DNA of 64,000 bases from Gardnerella vaginalis (lineage in GTDB: Bacteria > Actinomycetota > Actinomycetes > Actinomycetales > Bifidobacteriaceae). Positions 27,513-35,822 of the stretch are shown here, one piece after another. The notes below the pieces were generated by a model that was not told the origin of the DNA, did no database searches, and saw only the letters and a list, made by a program, of their open reading frames with translations. Every line of letters starts with the position of its first letter. The first letter of the stretch is position 1. The DNA lies in contig NZ_JBETXJ010000002.1 of assembly GCF_040427915.1 (NCBI RefSeq), forward strand, positions 1,240,001 to 1,304,000. Reading direction: 5' to 3'. The translations under genes were made by a program, and so were the position numbers.

Positions 27513-28088
27513 ATAACCCACCTTTCGTTACTGGCGAATTTGTGTGACGAATTCTTTCGTATAGAGTCAAACGGAAAACTTGGTGACATTATCAGTGAAG
27601 AGAAGAAATCTACCATTCAAGTCGAAACAGCTAAAGATTTCAATGGATAATACCCATTTTTCATTAGTGGTGATGCTGTACTTTCTTGTGATAAACCACT
27701 AGTTAATAATAGGATCTGTTTATTAAATACTGGATGTAATGCAGACGTGAAATTTTATGTCGGTCCTGCTTCGTATTCAACAGATACATGGTGCATTACT
27801 GGTACTGATGGATTATCAGATTACTTATTCACTTTGCTTTATTCTATCAAACAAGAGCTTAACTTAAAGTTCTTCTTGGGAACAGGGCTAAAGCATTTAC
27901 AAAAACCACTACTCAAAAATCGACCCATTTATATTCCAAATGAGATTGAACTTAAGGTGTTTAATAGCATTGCTATGCCTGCTTATACGACTATATCGTC
28001 TAATCAATGCGAAAATAGAGCTTTGATAGCTCTCCGTGATTGGCGTTTACCTATGCTCATGAACGGGCAAGCGACAATAGAAGATTAG
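27513..28088 (+). pseudogene. Fragment of type I restriction specificity subunit (hsdS)
   Basis: The frame continues directly from the preceding stop codon and reads LANLCDEFFR, then FNG-stop-YPFFISGDAVL, then FYVGPASYSTDTW and LSDYLFTLLYSIKQEL, which is the second target-recognition half of HsdS. An in-frame TAA at 27648-27650 interrupts the NGxYPFF motif, and the first half and hsdM/hsdR are absent. An ATG at 27747 could produce a 113-residue C-terminal piece, but it is unlikely to be functional. The following 28089-28256 stretch shows nothing recognisable. Confidence 0.8.
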
Positions 28089-28256
28089 GCAGCTAAATTA
28101 TCATTTCTCTATCCATTAATTTCTTCTCCTTAATCTACAAATTTCAATTAACAAAGCGACTGAACTTATATTTCAATCGATAAAAGTCTTATATATTAAA
28201 TTGTTTTAAGTGTGGATTCTTATCCTTACCATTTTTACATCCTAATTTTGAGTATA

Positions 28257-28290
28257 AAAAAGACGATAGAGTTTTAACTGTCTATCGTCT
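28257..28290 (-). terminator. Rho-independent terminator for the 28312-28963 operon
   Basis: AGACGATAGA (28261-28270) and TCTATCGTCT (28281-28290) are perfect 10-bp arms; read on the minus strand the stem is followed by TTTTTT. Confidence 0.9.
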
Positions 28291-28311
28291 AATACCTTTA
28301 CTATGATATTT

Positions 28312-28761
28312 TTAAATCTTTTTTGACCAATATACTTTTAATAATTTAGAAAATATTATTTGTACAAATGCAACTATTATTAACGCTAAAAAGGCTTCAT
28401 AACTTACATATGCTACAATTAAAGAAACTATTACAATAACCATTGAAAATATAGGTATTATATTTGATCCTGACTTCATCTTTATTAATATCATTCTTTC
28501 ATCTGTTTCTTTAGTATGCATCTTCTCTAATATATCTCTATTTCTATATGCTCTACCAAGCATTGACATGTAGAATACAGATACAAGTTCAAGTCCAATA
28601 AAAAATACTGCTACATAATATGTCACATCTTCTTTTAATGGGAATTTATATTTTAAGTAAAAATTTCCAATAATAACTGCGAGTAAGGCAACCATACATA
28701 ATAAGACTAAAATACTAATTCTAAATCCTATTTCTTTTTTATATTTTTCTAATTTGTTCAT
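28312..28761 (-). CDS. Four-helix membrane protein paired with an XRE regulator
   Basis: A 149-residue membrane protein I cannot assign to a function. It has four hydrophobic segments (about residues 15-35, 45-70, 98-120 and 123-142) and a central cytoplasmic loop MHTKETDERMILIKMKSG. The TDER-type loop between two helix pairs is common in small Firmicutes membrane proteins encoded beside XRE regulators. I choose the second ATG (28761) because GAGGA precedes it at good distance; the first ATG at 28770 overlaps the XRE stop. It is translationally coupled to the regulator and very AT-rich, fitting Firmicutes origin (inference). Confidence 0.75.
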   Translation of the reverse strand: MNKLEKYKKEIGFRISILVLLCMVALLAVIIGNFYLKYKFPLKEDVTYYVAVFFIGLELVSVFYMSMLGRAYRNRDILEKMHTKETDERMILIKMKSGSNIIPIFSMVIVIVSLIVAYVSYEAFLALIIVAFVQIIFSKLLKVYWSKKI

Positions 28762-28762
28762 A

Positions 28763-28963
28763 TTAATCATCCTCTTCTATACTAAATATTTCTTCAATAC
28801 TTGTATCAAAAAACTTAGCAATTTTAAAAGCCAACGGCAGTGACGCTATATATTTCCCAGTTTCAATGGAAGTTATGGTCTGCCTTGTAACTCCAACTTC
28901 ATTTGCCAATTCTTCTTGAGTTATTTTATGCTGTTTTCTTAATTGAGAAATTGCATTTTTCAT
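28763..28963 (-). CDS. XRE-family transcriptional regulator
   Basis: A 66-residue stand-alone helix-turn-helix protein. ITQEELANEVGVTRQTITSIETGKYIASL (about 14-42) is the XRE HTH, and FFDTSIEEIFSIEE is the typical C-terminus of the small Firmicutes subgroup. GGAGGAGG precedes the ATG. The promoter upstream contains three regularly spaced repeats that are probably its operators, so autoregulation is likely. The downstream membrane gene is in the same operon. Confidence 0.9.
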   Translation of the reverse strand: MKNAISQLRKQHKITQEELANEVGVTRQTITSIETGKYIASLPLAFKIAKFFDTSIEEIFSIEEDD

Positions 28964-28981
28964 TTTCCTCCTCCAACAGCA

Positions 28982-29037
28982 AGCTCACTTTACATATAAT
29001 GTATAGCTCGCTTTGCTTTTTTTGTCAAGCGTACTTT
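28982..29037 (-). promoter_or_regulatory. Promoter with three 23-bp-spaced operator repeats for the XRE operon
   Basis: On the minus strand TTGACA (29028-29023) and TATACA (29005-29000) are separated by 17 bases, a near-consensus promoter. Three direct repeats, AAAGTACGCT (29037-29028), AAAGCGAGCT (29014-29005) and AAAGTGAGCT (28991-28982), are spaced exactly 23 bases apart and touch the -35, the -10 and the start-site region. Confidence 0.75.
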
Positions 29038-29062
29038 GCTTTTTTATAATTTCTTAAACTAA

Positions 29063-29851
29063 AAGACTATAGATTTTATTAACCATGTTCGTATAAAAAA
29101 TGATGGAACAGAACCACAGTATTATGTAAAAGATAGCCACGCTTCGATTATTCCAAGAGATATTTTCTTTAAAGTTCAAGAAGAAATGGTAAGACGAGCC
29201 AACATGTTTAGCGGTGAGGAGAATAAAAAAAGAAGAGTCTATTCCAGCAAGTACGCTTTATCCAGTCTATGTGTTTGTGCTAAATGCGGGGATATTTACA
29301 GAAGAATTGCTTGGAACAATCGAGGAGTACGTTCTGTTGTTTGGCGTTGTTGTACCAGATGGGAAAATGGTCCTAGTGCTTGTGATGCTCCGACAGTAAA
29401 AGAGGAAGAACTGCAGTCTGCCATAGTGAAAGCCATAAACAAGGTGTTTAGTATACCGGATGAAGTATTGGATACGTTGAATAACAATATTAGAGAAATT
29501 ATCGCGGGCAACAACTTAAGCGAGATTGAAACGGTTGATAAAAAAATCGCAGACAAACAAGCGATACTACTAACCTTGCTTAAAGCTAAAAAAGACTACA
29601 CGAAAATAGCTGATGAGATTGATGAACTTAAAGTTAAGAAACAGCAGCTTCTTATAGAAAAAGCAGGTCAAGAAGATGCTAAAAGACGAATCAGAGAAAT
29701 GGAAGATTTTCTGAAAAGTGAGCGTCACGAGCTTAGTGAATATGATGAGAAGCTGGTAAGAAAGTACATCAAGAAAATAAAAGTTTACGAGGACAAGTTC
29801 AGCGTAACTTTTAAATCAGAGATTAGTGTGGATATTGAAAGGGCATCGTAA
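29063..29851 (+). pseudogene. Large serine recombinase, C-terminal part only
   Basis: An open frame from 29063 reads the recombinase domain end (DSHASIIPRDIFFKVQEEMVRR), the zinc beta-ribbon (CVCAKCGDIYRRI and CTRWENGPSACDAP) and the long coiled-coil (about 29500-29740), ending IERAS. This is the C-terminal half of a Firmicutes-type large serine recombinase. The N-terminal catalytic domain with its serine is missing: the sequence before 29063 belongs to the XRE promoter region. The ATG at 29186 is internal, so it cannot be an active recombinase. A terminator and the R1 repeat follow, so this end was once the right end of an element. Confidence 0.88.
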
Positions 29852-29890
29852 AAGCCAAAAGAATGTGAGCATTTGAAATGTTACAAAACT

Positions 29891-29924
29891 CAGCCTAGGG
29901 GGAATCATCTCTAGGCTGTTTTTT
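29891..29924 (+). terminator. Terminator after the serine-recombinase remnant
   Basis: CAGCCTAG (29891-29898) pairs with CTAGGCTG (29911-29918), followed by TTTTTTG. The same terminator recurs at 35337-35373. Confidence 0.85.
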
Positions 29925-29930
29925 GTTTTT

Positions 29931-30063
29931 AGGTTCAAAGACCAAGTTATCAAGCCAATCTTAAACTTTTTAACGATAGCTTTTCCTATCGTTAAAAAGT
30001 GCACCCACTATCAATAGTGTGCACTCAAAAAAGTGTAGCTATACTTGGAGTTCTCTCAATCCA
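29931..30063 (+). repeat. R-type repeat, copy R1
   Basis: First of four copies of a roughly 130-bp repeat. Order: CCAAGTTATCAAGCC; TTTTTAACGATAG / CTATCGTTAAAAA hairpin; GTGCACCCACTAT / ATAGTGTGCAC dyad; ACTCAAAAAAGTGTAG; TTCTCTCAATCCA. Homology to the other copies stops exactly after this last box, where Tn916-derived DNA begins. Together with the recombinase 3' end it is duplicated at 35218-35506. Confidence 0.85.
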
Positions 30064-30561
30064 ACTGGCGACAATGAGTTTAATGTAACCTACAGTGTAG
30101 ACCAGCTCATTACAGAGGGAGAAAATACAAAGACCGTCCACTCTGCTTATATAGTGAGTGTCTATGTAGATGGTTCTGGAAATATGGTACTGGTTAAGAA
30201 TCCGACCATTACCAACATACCTAAGAAATCAAGTTATAAACCAAAAGCCATTGAAAGTGAGGGGACGGTTGATTCCATTACAACCAATGAAATCAATGAG
30301 TTTTTAACGACGTTCTTCAAGCTCTATCCTACAGCGACAGCCAGTGAACTTTCCTACTATGTGAATGACGGGATATTAAAACCAATCGGAAAAGAGTACA
30401 TCTTTCAAGAACTGGTAAATCCTATTCACAATCGTAAGGATAATCAAGTCACGGTATCGCTGACAGTGGAGTATATCGACCAGCAGACCAAAGCAACGCA
30501 GGTATCTCAATTTGATTTGGTACTTGAAAAGAACGGGAGTAATTGGAAGATTATAGAATAA
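30064..30561 (+). pseudogene. Tn916 orf13 (tcpC) 3' fragment
   Basis: The frame reads TGDNEFNVTYSVDQLITEG through FDLVLEKNGSNWKIIE, which I recognise as the C-terminal part of the Tn916 conjugation protein Orf13/TcpC (NTF2-like fold). The N-terminal membrane part is missing; the first 15 codons of the open frame (from GTG 30019) are translated R1 repeat. It is cut exactly at the repeat boundary. It lies upstream of tet(M) as in Tn916, so this is one end of a reduced Tn916 fragment. Confidence 0.9.
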
Positions 30562-30630
30562 CAAATATTGGTACATTATTACAGCTATTTTGTAATCACG
30601 TACTCTCTTTGATAAAAAATTGGAGATTCC

Positions 30631-30659
30631 TTTACAAATATGCTCTTACGTGCTATTAT
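30631..30659 (+). promoter_or_regulatory. tet(M) promoter
   Basis: TTTACA (30631-30636) and TATTAT (30654-30659) are separated by 17 bases. This matches the layout of the Tn916 Ptet region, preceding the attenuated leader. Confidence 0.75.
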
Positions 30660-30835
30660 TTAAGTATCTATTTAAAAGGAGTTAATAAATATGCGGCAAG
30701 GTATTCTTAAATAAACTGTCAATTTGATAGTGGGAACAAATAATTGGATGTCCTTTTTTAGGAGGGCTTAGTTTTTTGTACCCAGTTTAAGAATACCTTT
30801 ATCATGTGATTCTAAAGTATCCAGAGAATATCTGT

Positions 30836-30922
30836 ATGCTTTGTATACCTATGGTTATGCATAAAAATCCCAGTGATAAAAGTATTTATCACTGGGATTT
30901 TTATGCCCTTTTGGGTTTTTGA
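30836..30922 (+). CDS. tet(M) leader peptide (Tn916 orf12)
   Basis: A 28-residue peptide, MLCIPMVMHKNPSDKS followed by IYHWDFYALLGF, nearly identical to Tn916 Orf12 as I remember it. Its coding region contains the attenuator hairpin. In the accepted model, slowed translation of this peptide under tetracycline changes pairing and lets transcription run into tet(M). Its TGA directly abuts an in-frame upstream ATG of tet(M). Confidence 0.88.
   Translation: MLCIPMVMHKNPSDKSIYHWDFYALLGF
30864..30902 (+). promoter_or_regulatory. tet(M) transcriptional attenuator hairpin
   Basis: AAAATCCCAGTGATAAA (30864-30880) pairs with TTTATCACTGGGATTTTT (30885-30902), a terminator-like hairpin inside the leader peptide gene. 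A second long-range pair, GGTATTCTTAAA near 30699 with TTTAAGAATACC near 30787, lies upstream. Confidence 0.85.
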
Positions 30923-30937
30923 ATGGAGGAAAATCAC

Positions 30938-32857
30938 ATGAAAATTATTAATATTGGAGTTTTAGCTCATGTTGATGCAGGAAAAACTACCTTAACAGAA
31001 AGCTTATTATATAACAGTGGAGCGATTACAGAATTAGGAAGCGTGGACAAAGGTACAACGAGGACGGATAATACGCTTTTAGAACGTCAGAGAGGAATTA
31101 CAATTCAGACAGGAATAACCTCTTTTCAGTGGGAAAATACGAAGGTGAACATCATAGACACGCCAGGACATATGGATTTCTTAGCAGAAGTATATCGTTC
31201 ATTATCAGTTTTAGATGGGGCAATTCTACTGATTTCTGCAAAAGATGGCGTACAAGCACAAACTCGTATATTATTTCATGCACTTAGGAAAATGGGGATT
31301 CCCACAATCTTTTTTATCAATAAGATTGACCAAAATGGAATTGATTTATCAACGGTTTATCAGGATATTAAAGAGAAACTTTCTGCCGAAATTGTAATCA
31401 AACAGAAGGTAGAACTGTATCCTAATATGTGTGTGACGAACTTTACCGAATCTGAACAATGGGATACGGTAATAGAGGGAAACGATGACCTTTTAGAGAA
31501 ATATATGTCCGGTAAATCATTAGAAGCATTGGAACTCGAACAAGAGGAAAGCATAAGATTTCAGAATTGTTCTCTGTTCCCTCTTTATCATGGAAGTGCA
31601 AAAAGTAATATAGGGATTGATAACCTTATAGAAGTGATTACGAATAAATTTTATTCATCAACACATCGAGGTCCGTCTGAACTTTGCGGAAATGTTTTCA
31701 AAATTGAATATACAAAAAAAAGACAACGTCTTGCATATATACGCCTTTATAGTGGAGTACTACATTTACGAGATTCGGTTAGAGTATCAGAAAAAGAAAA
31801 AATAAAAGTTACAGAAATGTATACTTCAATAAATGGTGAATTATGTAAGATTGATAGAGCTTATTCTGGAGAAATTGTTATTTTGCAAAATGAGTTTTTG
31901 AAGTTAAATAGTGTTCTTGGAGATACAAAACTATTGCCACAGAGAAAAAAGATTGAAAATCCGCACCCTCTACTACAAACAACTGTTGAACCGAGTAAAC
32001 CTGAACAGAGAGAAATGTTGCTTGATGCCCTTTTGGAAATCTCAGATAGTGATCCGCTTCTACGATATTACGTGGATTCTACGACACATGAAATTATACT
32101 TTCTTTCTTAGGGAAAGTACAAATGGAAGTGATTAGTGCACTGTTGCAAGAAAAGTATCATGTGGAGATAGAACTAAAAGAGCCTACAGTCATTTATATG
32201 GAGAGACCGTTAAAAAATGCAGAATATACCATTCACATCGAAGTGCCGCCAAATCCTTTCTGGGCTTCCATTGGTTTATCTGTATCACCGCTTCCGTTGG
32301 GAAGTGGAATGCAGTATGAGAGCTCGGTTTCTCTTGGATACTTAAATCAATCATTTCAAAATGCAGTTATGGAAGGGATACGCTATGGTTGCGAACAAGG
32401 ATTATATGGTTGGAATGTGACGGACTGTAAAATCTGTTTTAAGTATGGCTTATACTATAGCCCTGTTAGTACCCCAGCAGATTTTCGGATGCTTGCTCCT
32501 ATTGTATTGGAACAAGTCTTAAAAAAAGCTGGAACAGAATTGTTAGAGCCATATCTTAGTTTTAAAATTTATGCGCCACAGGAATATCTTTCACGAGCAT
32601 ACAACGATGCTCCTAAATATTGTGCGAACATCGTAGACACTCAATTGAAAAATAATGAGGTCATTCTTAGTGGAGAAATCCCTGCTCGGTGTATTCAAGA
32701 ATATCGTAGTGATTTAACTTTCTTTACAAATGGACGTAGTGTTTGTTTAACAGAGTTAAAAGGGTACCATGTTACTACCGGTGAACCTGTTTGCCAGCCC
32801 CGTCGTCCAAATAGTCGGATAGATAAAGTACGATATATGTTCAATAAAATAACTTAG
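30938..32857 (+). CDS. tet(M): Tetracycline ribosomal-protection protein Tet(M)
   Basis: A 639-residue EF-G-like GTPase that removes tetracycline from the ribosome. The P-loop is AHVDAGKTT (10-18), G3 is DTPGHMDF and G4 is NKID; domains II to V follow and end [17 protein letters not shown]. The length equals standard Tet(M). The start is ATG 30938, eleven bases after GGAGG; an in-frame ATG at 30923 would add five residues. It sits in a Tn916-derived context with orf12 leader and partial orf13 upstream, but no Tn916 int/xis downstream. It should confer tetracycline, doxycycline and minocycline resistance. The exact allele needs comparison with Tet(M)/(W)/(O) references. Confidence 0.95.
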   Translation: MKIINIGVLAHVDAGKTTLTESLLYNSGAITELGSVDKGTTRTDNTLLERQRGITIQTGITSFQWENTKVNIIDTPGHMDFLAEVYRSLSVLDGAILLISAKDGVQAQTRILFHALRKMGIPTIFFINKIDQNGIDLSTVYQDIKEKLSAEIVIKQKVELYPNMCVTNFTESEQWDTVIEGNDDLLEKYMSGKSLEALELEQEESIRFQNCSLFPLYHGSAKSNIGIDNLIEVITNKFYSSTHRGPSELCGNVFKIEYTKKRQRLAYIRLYSGVLHLRDSVRVSEKEKIKVTEMYTSINGELCKIDRAYSGEIVILQNEFLKLNSVLGDTKLLPQRKKIENPHPLLQTTVEPSKPEQREMLLDALLEISDSDPLLRYYVDSTTHEIILSFLGKVQMEVISALLQEKYHVEIELKEPTVIYMERPLKNAEYTIHIEVPPNPFWASIGLSVSPLPLGSGMQYESSVSLGYLNQSFQNAVMEGIRYGCEQGLYGWNVTDCKICFKYGLYYSPVSTPADFRMLAPIVLEQVLKKAGTELLEPYLSFKIYAPQEYLSRAYNDAPKYCANIVDTQLKNNEVILSGEIPARCIQEYRSDLTFFTNGRSVCLTELKGYHVTTGEPVCQPRRPNSRIDKVRYMFNKIT

Positions 32858-32954
32858 TGTATTTTATGTTGTTATATAAATATGGTTTCTTGTTAAATAA
32901 GATGAAATATTTTTTAATAAAGATTTGAATTAAAGTGTAAAGGAGGAGATAGTT

Positions 32955-33143
32955 ATTATAAACTACAAGTGGATATTGTGTCCTGTATGTGGAAATAAAA
33001 CACGATTAAAGATAAGGGAAGATACTGAATTAAAAAAATTCCCCCTCTATTGTCCGAAATGCAGACAAGAAAATTTAATTGAAATAAAGCAGTTCAAAGT
33101 AACTGTGATTACAGAGCCAGACGCAAAGACGCAGAGCCGATAA
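32955..33143 (+). CDS. Small cysteine-rich zinc-ribbon (KTR-type) protein, probable ATT start
   Basis: A 62-residue protein reading NYKWILCPVCGNKTRLKI, then YCPKCRQENLIEIKQFKV and ending DAKTQSR. Two CPxC knuckles form a rubredoxin-like zinc ribbon; proteins like this (cysteine-rich KTR domain) follow tet genes in Firmicutes mobile elements. AGGAGGAG at 32941-32948 is a strong ribosome-binding site, but the codon at the right distance is ATT (32955) or ATA, with no ATG, GTG or TTG available. A perfect terminator overlaps its stop. The function is unknown. Confidence 0.75.
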   Translation: MINYKWILCPVCGNKTRLKIREDTELKKFPLYCPKCRQENLIEIKQFKVTVITEPDAKTQSR

Positions 33144-33179
33144 AATGAGATTAATACAATCTCATTTTATCGGCTCTTT
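33134..33179 (+). terminator. Strong bidirectional terminator after the tet(M) segment
   Basis: GAGCCGATAAAATGAGATT pairs perfectly with its complement ending at 33176 around a 5-base loop, followed by TTT. Confidence 0.9.
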
Positions 33180-33202
33180 CCGTTATGTATGGATTCTTTT
33201 AA

Positions 33203-33370
33203 TTAGTCTTCGATGTTTCTTGCTTCGTTGATACCGCTGGCTAAAGATTCCATTAAGGATAGTTCTTTGTCTGTAAAGCTATCCATGTATTTCTCTATCT
33301 GTAATCGTCGGGTGCTTTTTACCAAGTTATTAGCAGGTAAGAAAAATTCGGCAGTGTCAAGAATTTTGTG
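33203..33370 (-). pseudogene. 3' fragment of an unidentified mobile-element gene
   Basis: On the minus strand an open frame reads LHKILDTAEFFLPANNLVKS then RRLQIEKYMDSFTDKELSLM and ends NEARNIED-stop. It has the look of a Firmicutes conjugative-element accessory protein, but I cannot name it. No start codon or ribosome-binding site is present, and upstream the frame runs into the 33401 hairpin, so only the C-terminus remains. Confidence 0.5.
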
Positions 33371-33400
33371 TAAACTCCACTAGTTGTCAATCAAGCTATC

Positions 33401-33447
33401 AATCCAATAATATTTGCTTTTCTACGAAAAGCAAATATTATTGGATT
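33401..33447. repeat. Perfect 21-bp inverted repeat, possibly a diverged R-type end
   Basis: AATCCAATAATATTTGCTTTT (33401-33421, first 20 bases shown as AATCCAATAATATTTGCTTT) pairs perfectly with 33427-33447 around the loop CTACG. It is preceded by CAATCAAGCTATCAATCCAAT, close to the opening GAATCAAGCTATTAAGCCAA of the R repeats, which also continue into a hairpin with a TTTT..AAAA core. Confidence 0.7.
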
Positions 33448-33603
33448 TCGAATTTTTCGTGCAGGTCATAAGACGCTAATCCAAATCCTCTATGAATTCT
33501 TTCTTTAGATAATTCATTTTGTTCAATACAAAATACTCCTAGATAACGATTTAAACTATCCTCTGCTGGAAACTGTTCCTTTGCTTTTAATCGTTTTTTT
33601 AAT
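33439..33603 (-). pseudogene. 3' fragment of a second unidentified gene
   Basis: On the minus strand the frame reads RLKAKEQFPAEDSLNRYLGV, CIEQNELSKERIHRGFGLAS and ends LHEKFEIQ-stop, with its stop codon inside the 33401-33447 hairpin. No start is present: at about 33603 the sequence switches to the methyltransferase fragment. I do not recognise the family. Confidence 0.45.
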
Positions 33604-34923
33604 CAAAAAATCAGACATTTAGTTTCTGGTGAAGCGATTACTTTCGTTGGTCAGATGCCATTAGAAGGTGTCTTTTTAGAATTGCTGATTGAGCTTCTTA
33701 AGCCTGGAACAACATTAGCTTGCGTATTTCCTAAGACACATTTAATGGCGCGTGGTTTAGAAGCAAAAACTATAAGAAAATTATTATTAAATAAGTTTGG
33801 ACTCCGTCTGGTTTTTACATATCCAGGAGACGAAATTTTTGATGGTGTAACAAAAGATACTTGTGTCCTTGTTGGCAAAGTGAAAACTTCATCTGAGTAC
33901 ATAAAAGTTATTTCAAGTTATGACACTATTCCTAATATTGATATTCACAGATTTGTGCAAACTCTCTCAGATGATATGACATATAACTTTTCTCCAATGA
34001 TGCCAGGAATTGTTGCGAGAAAGATTTCAGTACAGGGAATGATTGCTGACATTGAGGATGGATGGAGAACACTTAATAGTGAAATGTCTGATGCAGTCGC
34101 CTTTGTAAAAGATAATTTTAAGAATTCAAGTCAATTTCTAGAGTTATCTATCTCTAATTACATAATTAAAAGAGGGCACGCGGGGAACGAGGGCGGCAGC
34201 GATATTATATTTTTTGACGCTCGTAGTGAATTATATAACAAATTTGAAAATAAAAATATCAGCTTTTCAATCGGAATGCGTAATGCTAAATTGGATACAA
34301 TAGATATTGGAACAGGAGATAACTATTTTCTGGATATTTCCAATAACTCTGACCAGGTCATAGATGCAATTATTGACACATATAACAAATTACCTGAAAG
34401 AAAAGGCAAACAGCAGCGTGGGAGAAAAACAAAGCAGGAATGGAAGAAGATATTAGCCAAAGAGAGCAAAGGAGAATTTGGCGCAAATTCTGTATTGATT
34501 CCAAGGGGCATCAGAGCAACGGGGAAAATTTATCTATCAAAAAATCCTGTATTTGTGTCTACAAATTTTGTTGTTTGTACGTTGCCTTCATTGAGCGAAG
34601 CAATCATGCTATCCACTTGGATGAGCACAATTTTTTATCAATTAATATGTGAAGTATCATCTAAAGATCAAGAGGGAATGAGAAAAATGGAGATTTGCGA
34701 TATAGAAAAAACATTCATTCCAGTTTTTGACAACATTAAAAAAGAAACGAAAGATGCGTTGTTTAAAGAGTATTCTTCAATAAGATTTTTAAAATTGATT
34801 GACCCACAAATACGACAAGTAGATAGAATATGGGCAAATGAATTGTTTGGAGAAAACTCAGACACTATGTTAGATAATGCACGAAGAATGCTTGAATATC
34901 TCGCAAAGAGAAGGAACGCTTGA
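33604..34923 (+). pseudogene. N-terminally truncated N6-adenine DNA methyltransferase-like protein
   Basis: The frame is open from 33601 and reads IRHLVSGEAITFVGQMPLEG, then ELLKPGTTLACVFPKTHLMA. This resembles the strand and helix after the NPPY motif of HsdM/type II gamma methyltransferases (LKPGGxxAxVLP). The remaining roughly 400 residues include a C-terminal helical region and a target-recognition-like section (RGHAGNEGGSDIIFFDARSE). The SAM-binding and NPPY motifs are missing. ATG 33655 could start a 422-residue polypeptide, but it would be catalytically dead. The family assignment is moderate. Confidence 0.55.
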
Positions 34924-34953
34924 TTTTTTATTCATTTAATGAATTAACTATTA

Positions 34954-34983
34954 TACTGCCCCATTTATTAGAATGGGGCAGTA
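34954..34983. terminator. Stem-loop after the methyltransferase fragment
   Basis: TACTGCCCCATT (34954-34965) pairs perfectly with AATGGGGCAGTA (34972-34983) over a 6-base loop. T-rich sequence is weak on both sides; it probably ends transcription between two converging fragments. Confidence 0.6.
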
Positions 34984-35026
34984 ATACTGAGTGTTATAAA
35001 CAATTAATAATAAATTTTGGCAGTAT

Positions 35027-35217
35027 TTATTCTTCTACGTTTTCCATGATGTCTTCCAGTTTACAGTCCAATGCTTCGCAAATTTTGATGAGAACTTCAG
35101 TGGTGACGTTTTCACCTTTGCCAAGTTTTGCAATAGTTGATGAGCTGATTTTTGCAGCATTTTGCAAATCAGCCCTGTTCATGTTTTTTATCTATTAGTA
35201 GTTTCCATAGTCGGTTA
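35027..35217 (-). pseudogene. XRE-family regulator, frameshifted and 5'-truncated
   Basis: The minus strand reads RLWKLLIDKK, then after a one-base shift MNRADLQNAAKISSSTIAKL and GENVTTEVLIKICEALDCKL, ending EDIMENVEE. This is the small Firmicutes XRE regulator that normally begins about ten residues before RLWKLLIDKK. An extra C at about 35184 separates the two frames, and the 5' end is cut where the recombinase remnant begins at 35218. Translation from ATG 35183 would give an incomplete HTH. Confidence 0.7.
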
Positions 35218-35298
35218 AGAAAATAAAAATTTACGAGGACAGGTTCAGCGTAACTTTTAAATCAGAGATTAGTGTGAATATTGAAAGGGCATCGTAAA
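35218..35298 (+). pseudogene. Last 26 codons of a serine recombinase (duplicate)
   Basis: Reads KKIKIYEDRFSVTFKSEISV then NIERAS-stop, differing from the end of the 29063-29851 remnant by three conservative residues. With the following terminator (35337-35373) and R2 it forms a 289-bp direct duplicate of 29771-30063. Confidence 0.88.
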
Positions 35299-35373
35299 AG
35301 CCAAAAGAATGTGAGCGTTTGAAATGTTACAAAAGTCAGCCTAGGGGGGGGGATCATCTCTAGGCTGTTTTTT

Positions 35374-35506
35374 ATGCTCAAGAATCAAGCTATTAAGCCA
35401 ATCTTAAACCTTTTAACGATAGCCTTTCCTATCGTTAAAAAGTGCACCCACTATCCATAGTGTGCACTCAAAAAAGTGTAGTTATACTTGGAGTTCTCTC
35501 AATCCA
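35374..35506 (+). repeat. R-type repeat, copy R2
   Basis: AAGAATCAAGCTATTAAGCC, the TTTTAACGATAG / CTATCGTTAAAA hairpin, the GTGCACCCACTATCCATAGT dyad, ACTCAAAAAAGTGTAG and the terminal TTCTCTCAATCCA. Homology to the other copies ends at 35506; L1 begins 10 bases later. Confidence 0.88.
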
Positions 35507-35516
35507 CGTCGAGAGT

Positions 35517-35735
35517 GTCGTATTGATGTCAAAGGCTTAATAGGTGGGTGCAAATTTGCCCTTGTGTAGCAAGGCTTAGCGAGGGCTATCGTTAAAAGGT
35601 TTAATGTGCGGCGGCTTTAAGCTGGGTTCTCGTGATTTTTGAGTGCAGTTTGGCTGTTTGAGGGAAGATGTCGACGCTCTAGGGTTGAGTGCACAGGATG
35701 TTAACGTTAAAAGGTGCACACACTTTGCACCCACC
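35517..35735 (+). repeat. L-type repeat, copy L1
   Basis: Landmarks in order: GTCGTATTGATGTCAA, AGGTGGGTGCA, CCCTTGTGTAGCA, GGGCTATCGTTAAAAGGTTT, GAGTGCAGTTTGGCTGTTTG, CGCTCTAGGGTTGAGTGCAC, GTTAACGTTAAAAGGTGCAC, ACTTTGCACCCACC. The same order is found in L3 and L4. It contains no convincing coding region. Confidence 0.85.
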
Positions 35736-35822
35736 CTGTGAAGTGGGAAAATATAGCTCAAAAGGTAAAATGAAACCTGATTATTAGTATGTGCACGAGG
35801 AGGTGCTTAAGGAATGGATAAT
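35736..35822 (+). promoter_or_regulatory. Shared leader with ribosome-binding site and start codon, copy 1
   Basis: CTGTGAAGTGG through TATGTGCACGAGGAGG to AAGGAATGGATAA. The copy at 41997-42083 is nearly identical up to and including the first codons ATG GAT AA, after which the two downstream genes are unrelated. Confidence 0.8.

Noticed and set aside
30019-30063. A new N-terminus for the Tn916 Orf13 fragment starting at GTG 30019
   Set aside because: These 15 codons are R1 repeat read through by chance; no ribosome-binding site precedes them.
35517-35735. L1 as a structural RNA gene
   Set aside because: Copies L2 and L5 keep only parts, substitutions do not show compensatory pairing by eye, and the conserved words are short and protein-site-like. 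Covariation analysis would be needed to reopen this.
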